Origin: Flavobacterium aquiphilum
GTDB lineage: Bacteria; Bacteroidota; Bacteroidia; Flavobacteriales; Flavobacteriaceae
Reading direction: 5' to 3'
Length of the DNA stretch: 64,000 nt
Assembly: GCF_027111335.1 (NCBI RefSeq)
Contig: NZ_CP114288.1
Coordinates: 3,968,001 to 4,032,000 of the forward strand
Each line of letters starts with the position of its first letter. Position 1 is the first letter of the stretch. The notes below the pieces were generated by a model, which did not search any database, had not been told where the DNA came from, and saw nothing but the letters and a program-made list of their open reading frames with translations. The position numbers were made by a program, and so were the translations under genes. Shown piece by piece: positions 63,450-64,000 of the stretch.

Positions 63450-63490
63450 AAAGAGTTTTGAAATATTTCAAAACTCTTTGTCTTTTTATA
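63450..63490. terminator. Terminator between convergent genes
   Basis: AAAGAGTTTTGAAAT and its perfect complement form a loopless 30-base palindrome. TGTCTTTTT follows it on the plus strand and TTTTTTTGTTG on the minus strand. Confidence 0.8.
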
Positions 63491-63526
63491 AGTATCTATT
63501 CTGAAAATAGCTTTGTAAAAAAAAGA

Positions 63527-63856
63527 TTACAAATTTTTTTTTACATCAGCATCGGGAGCATTTTTCTTTACCGATTCAATTCCGTTATCACGAGCCGCAA
63601 CCGATTCATACATTTCGCTGCTGCCGATAATTTGACCATTGGATGCTTTCAGATTGAAATATGGATTTCCGTTTTTGGCTTCCAATTTATCAAATCTTTC
63701 ATCTATCTGAGAATTTTTCTTCACAGACTCGATTCCGTTTTCGCAAGCCGCTTTGGTTGTATATCCTTCGCTAGCGAGAATAACTTGTCCGTTTCCTGCT
63801 TTTAAAACAAACTGAAATTCATCATTTTTTCTTTTGCTAATTAAAAATGTTCCCAT
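63527..63856 (-). CDS. YegP/DUF1508 family protein with two repeats
   Basis: The 109-aa protein has two copies of the DUF1508 unit: FQFVLKAGNGQVILASEGYTTKAACENGIESVKKN and YFNLKASNGQIIGSSEMYESVAARDNGIESVKKNA. Two tandem units form the usual compact fold. The family is linked to stress conditions in some bacteria, but the function is not established. It is cytoplasmic and single-gene, with an AT-rich promoter region to its right. Confidence 0.93.
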   Translation of the reverse strand: MGTFLISKRKNDEFQFVLKAGNGQVILASEGYTTKAACENGIESVKKNSQIDERFDKLEAKNGNPYFNLKASNGQIIGSSEMYESVAARDNGIESVKKNAPDADVKKNL

Positions 63857-63964
63857 AAACTTTCATTTATTAAATTGATTAATTACCAGCAATTTAAGAA
63901 AAACTAATTCATTTTTAATTAAGAAATCAATATTTATTCCATCAAAAAAATAAATCCACAAAAA

Positions 63965-63988
63965 AAGCCTTGAATTTCTTCAAGGCTT
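63965..63988 (-). terminator. Terminator of a gene beyond the right edge
   Basis: AAGCCTTGAA pairs perfectly with TTCAAGGCTT around TTTC. On the minus strand it is followed by a run of T, so it probably ends a leftward gene that lies outside the window. Confidence 0.7.
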
Positions 63989-64000
63989 CAATTTCTGGGT

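Overview
The window is chromosomal DNA of a Flavobacterium close to F. johnsoniae. It is AT-rich. The tyrosine ammonia-lyase closely resembles my memory of the F. johnsoniae enzyme, promoters carry TAnnTTTG -7 boxes, and many families (DUF4494, DUF4202, DUF2200) are Bacteroidetes-typical. No tRNA, rRNA, transposase, integrase or CRISPR array was recognised.

Region 1 (about 0.1-22.3 kb) is a flexirubin-type pigment cluster, an aryl-polyene plus dialkylresorcinol system. A long leftward run goes tyrosine ammonia-lyase, FabG, ketosynthase, ACP, acyltransferase, DarA, DarB, two dehydratase-like hotdog proteins, a small unknown, a BtrH-domain protein, an ABC exporter pair, thioesterase, ketosynthase, degenerate ketosynthase, second ACP, ketosynthase, chain-length-factor-like protein, polysaccharide deacetylase, LolA-like protein and lipoprotein. 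A methyltransferase and a halogenase-like flavoprotein diverge from the lyase. Two accessory insertions interrupt the run: a four-helix-bundle gene between direct repeats, and a 49-aa ORF with a DUF6169-like gene. A 4-coumarate-activating ligase and an MMPL exporter were not seen.

Region 2 (22.4-35.2 kb) holds mostly single, unrelated genes: a possible ADP-ribosyltransferase-like protein, flavin reductase, ABC-F protein, DUF proteins, VOC proteins, thioesterase and KatG. The spaces between them are full of repeat families, including a 135-bp MITE-like element with an apparent 10-bp target duplication.

Region 3 (35.2-50.1 kb, plus cobA/moaD at 56.6-57.7 kb) is an assimilatory nitrate/nitrite unit: nirB, nirD, DUF4202, a NarX-like kinase and NarL-type regulator, what looks like a collapsed narK, nrtA, a nitrate reductase fused to an FAD oxidoreductase and a BFD domain, and a degenerate siroheme-reductase-like protein fused to rubredoxin. 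Four near-identical 16-bp 7-2-7 palindromes of the type TACGTAT-TT-ATACGTA precede nirB, the narK remnant, the nitrate reductase fusion and cobA-moaD. They suggest one regulon covering enzymes and cofactor supply.

Region 4 (50.3-64 kb) has three unrecognised accessory genes, two SRPBCC proteins, an SDR, two M28 peptidases, ornithine aminotransferase facing an Lrp regulator, a dienelactone hydrolase, a PAS histidine kinase and a YegP-like protein. All calls come from reading the sequence and remembered family motifs; no database search was run.
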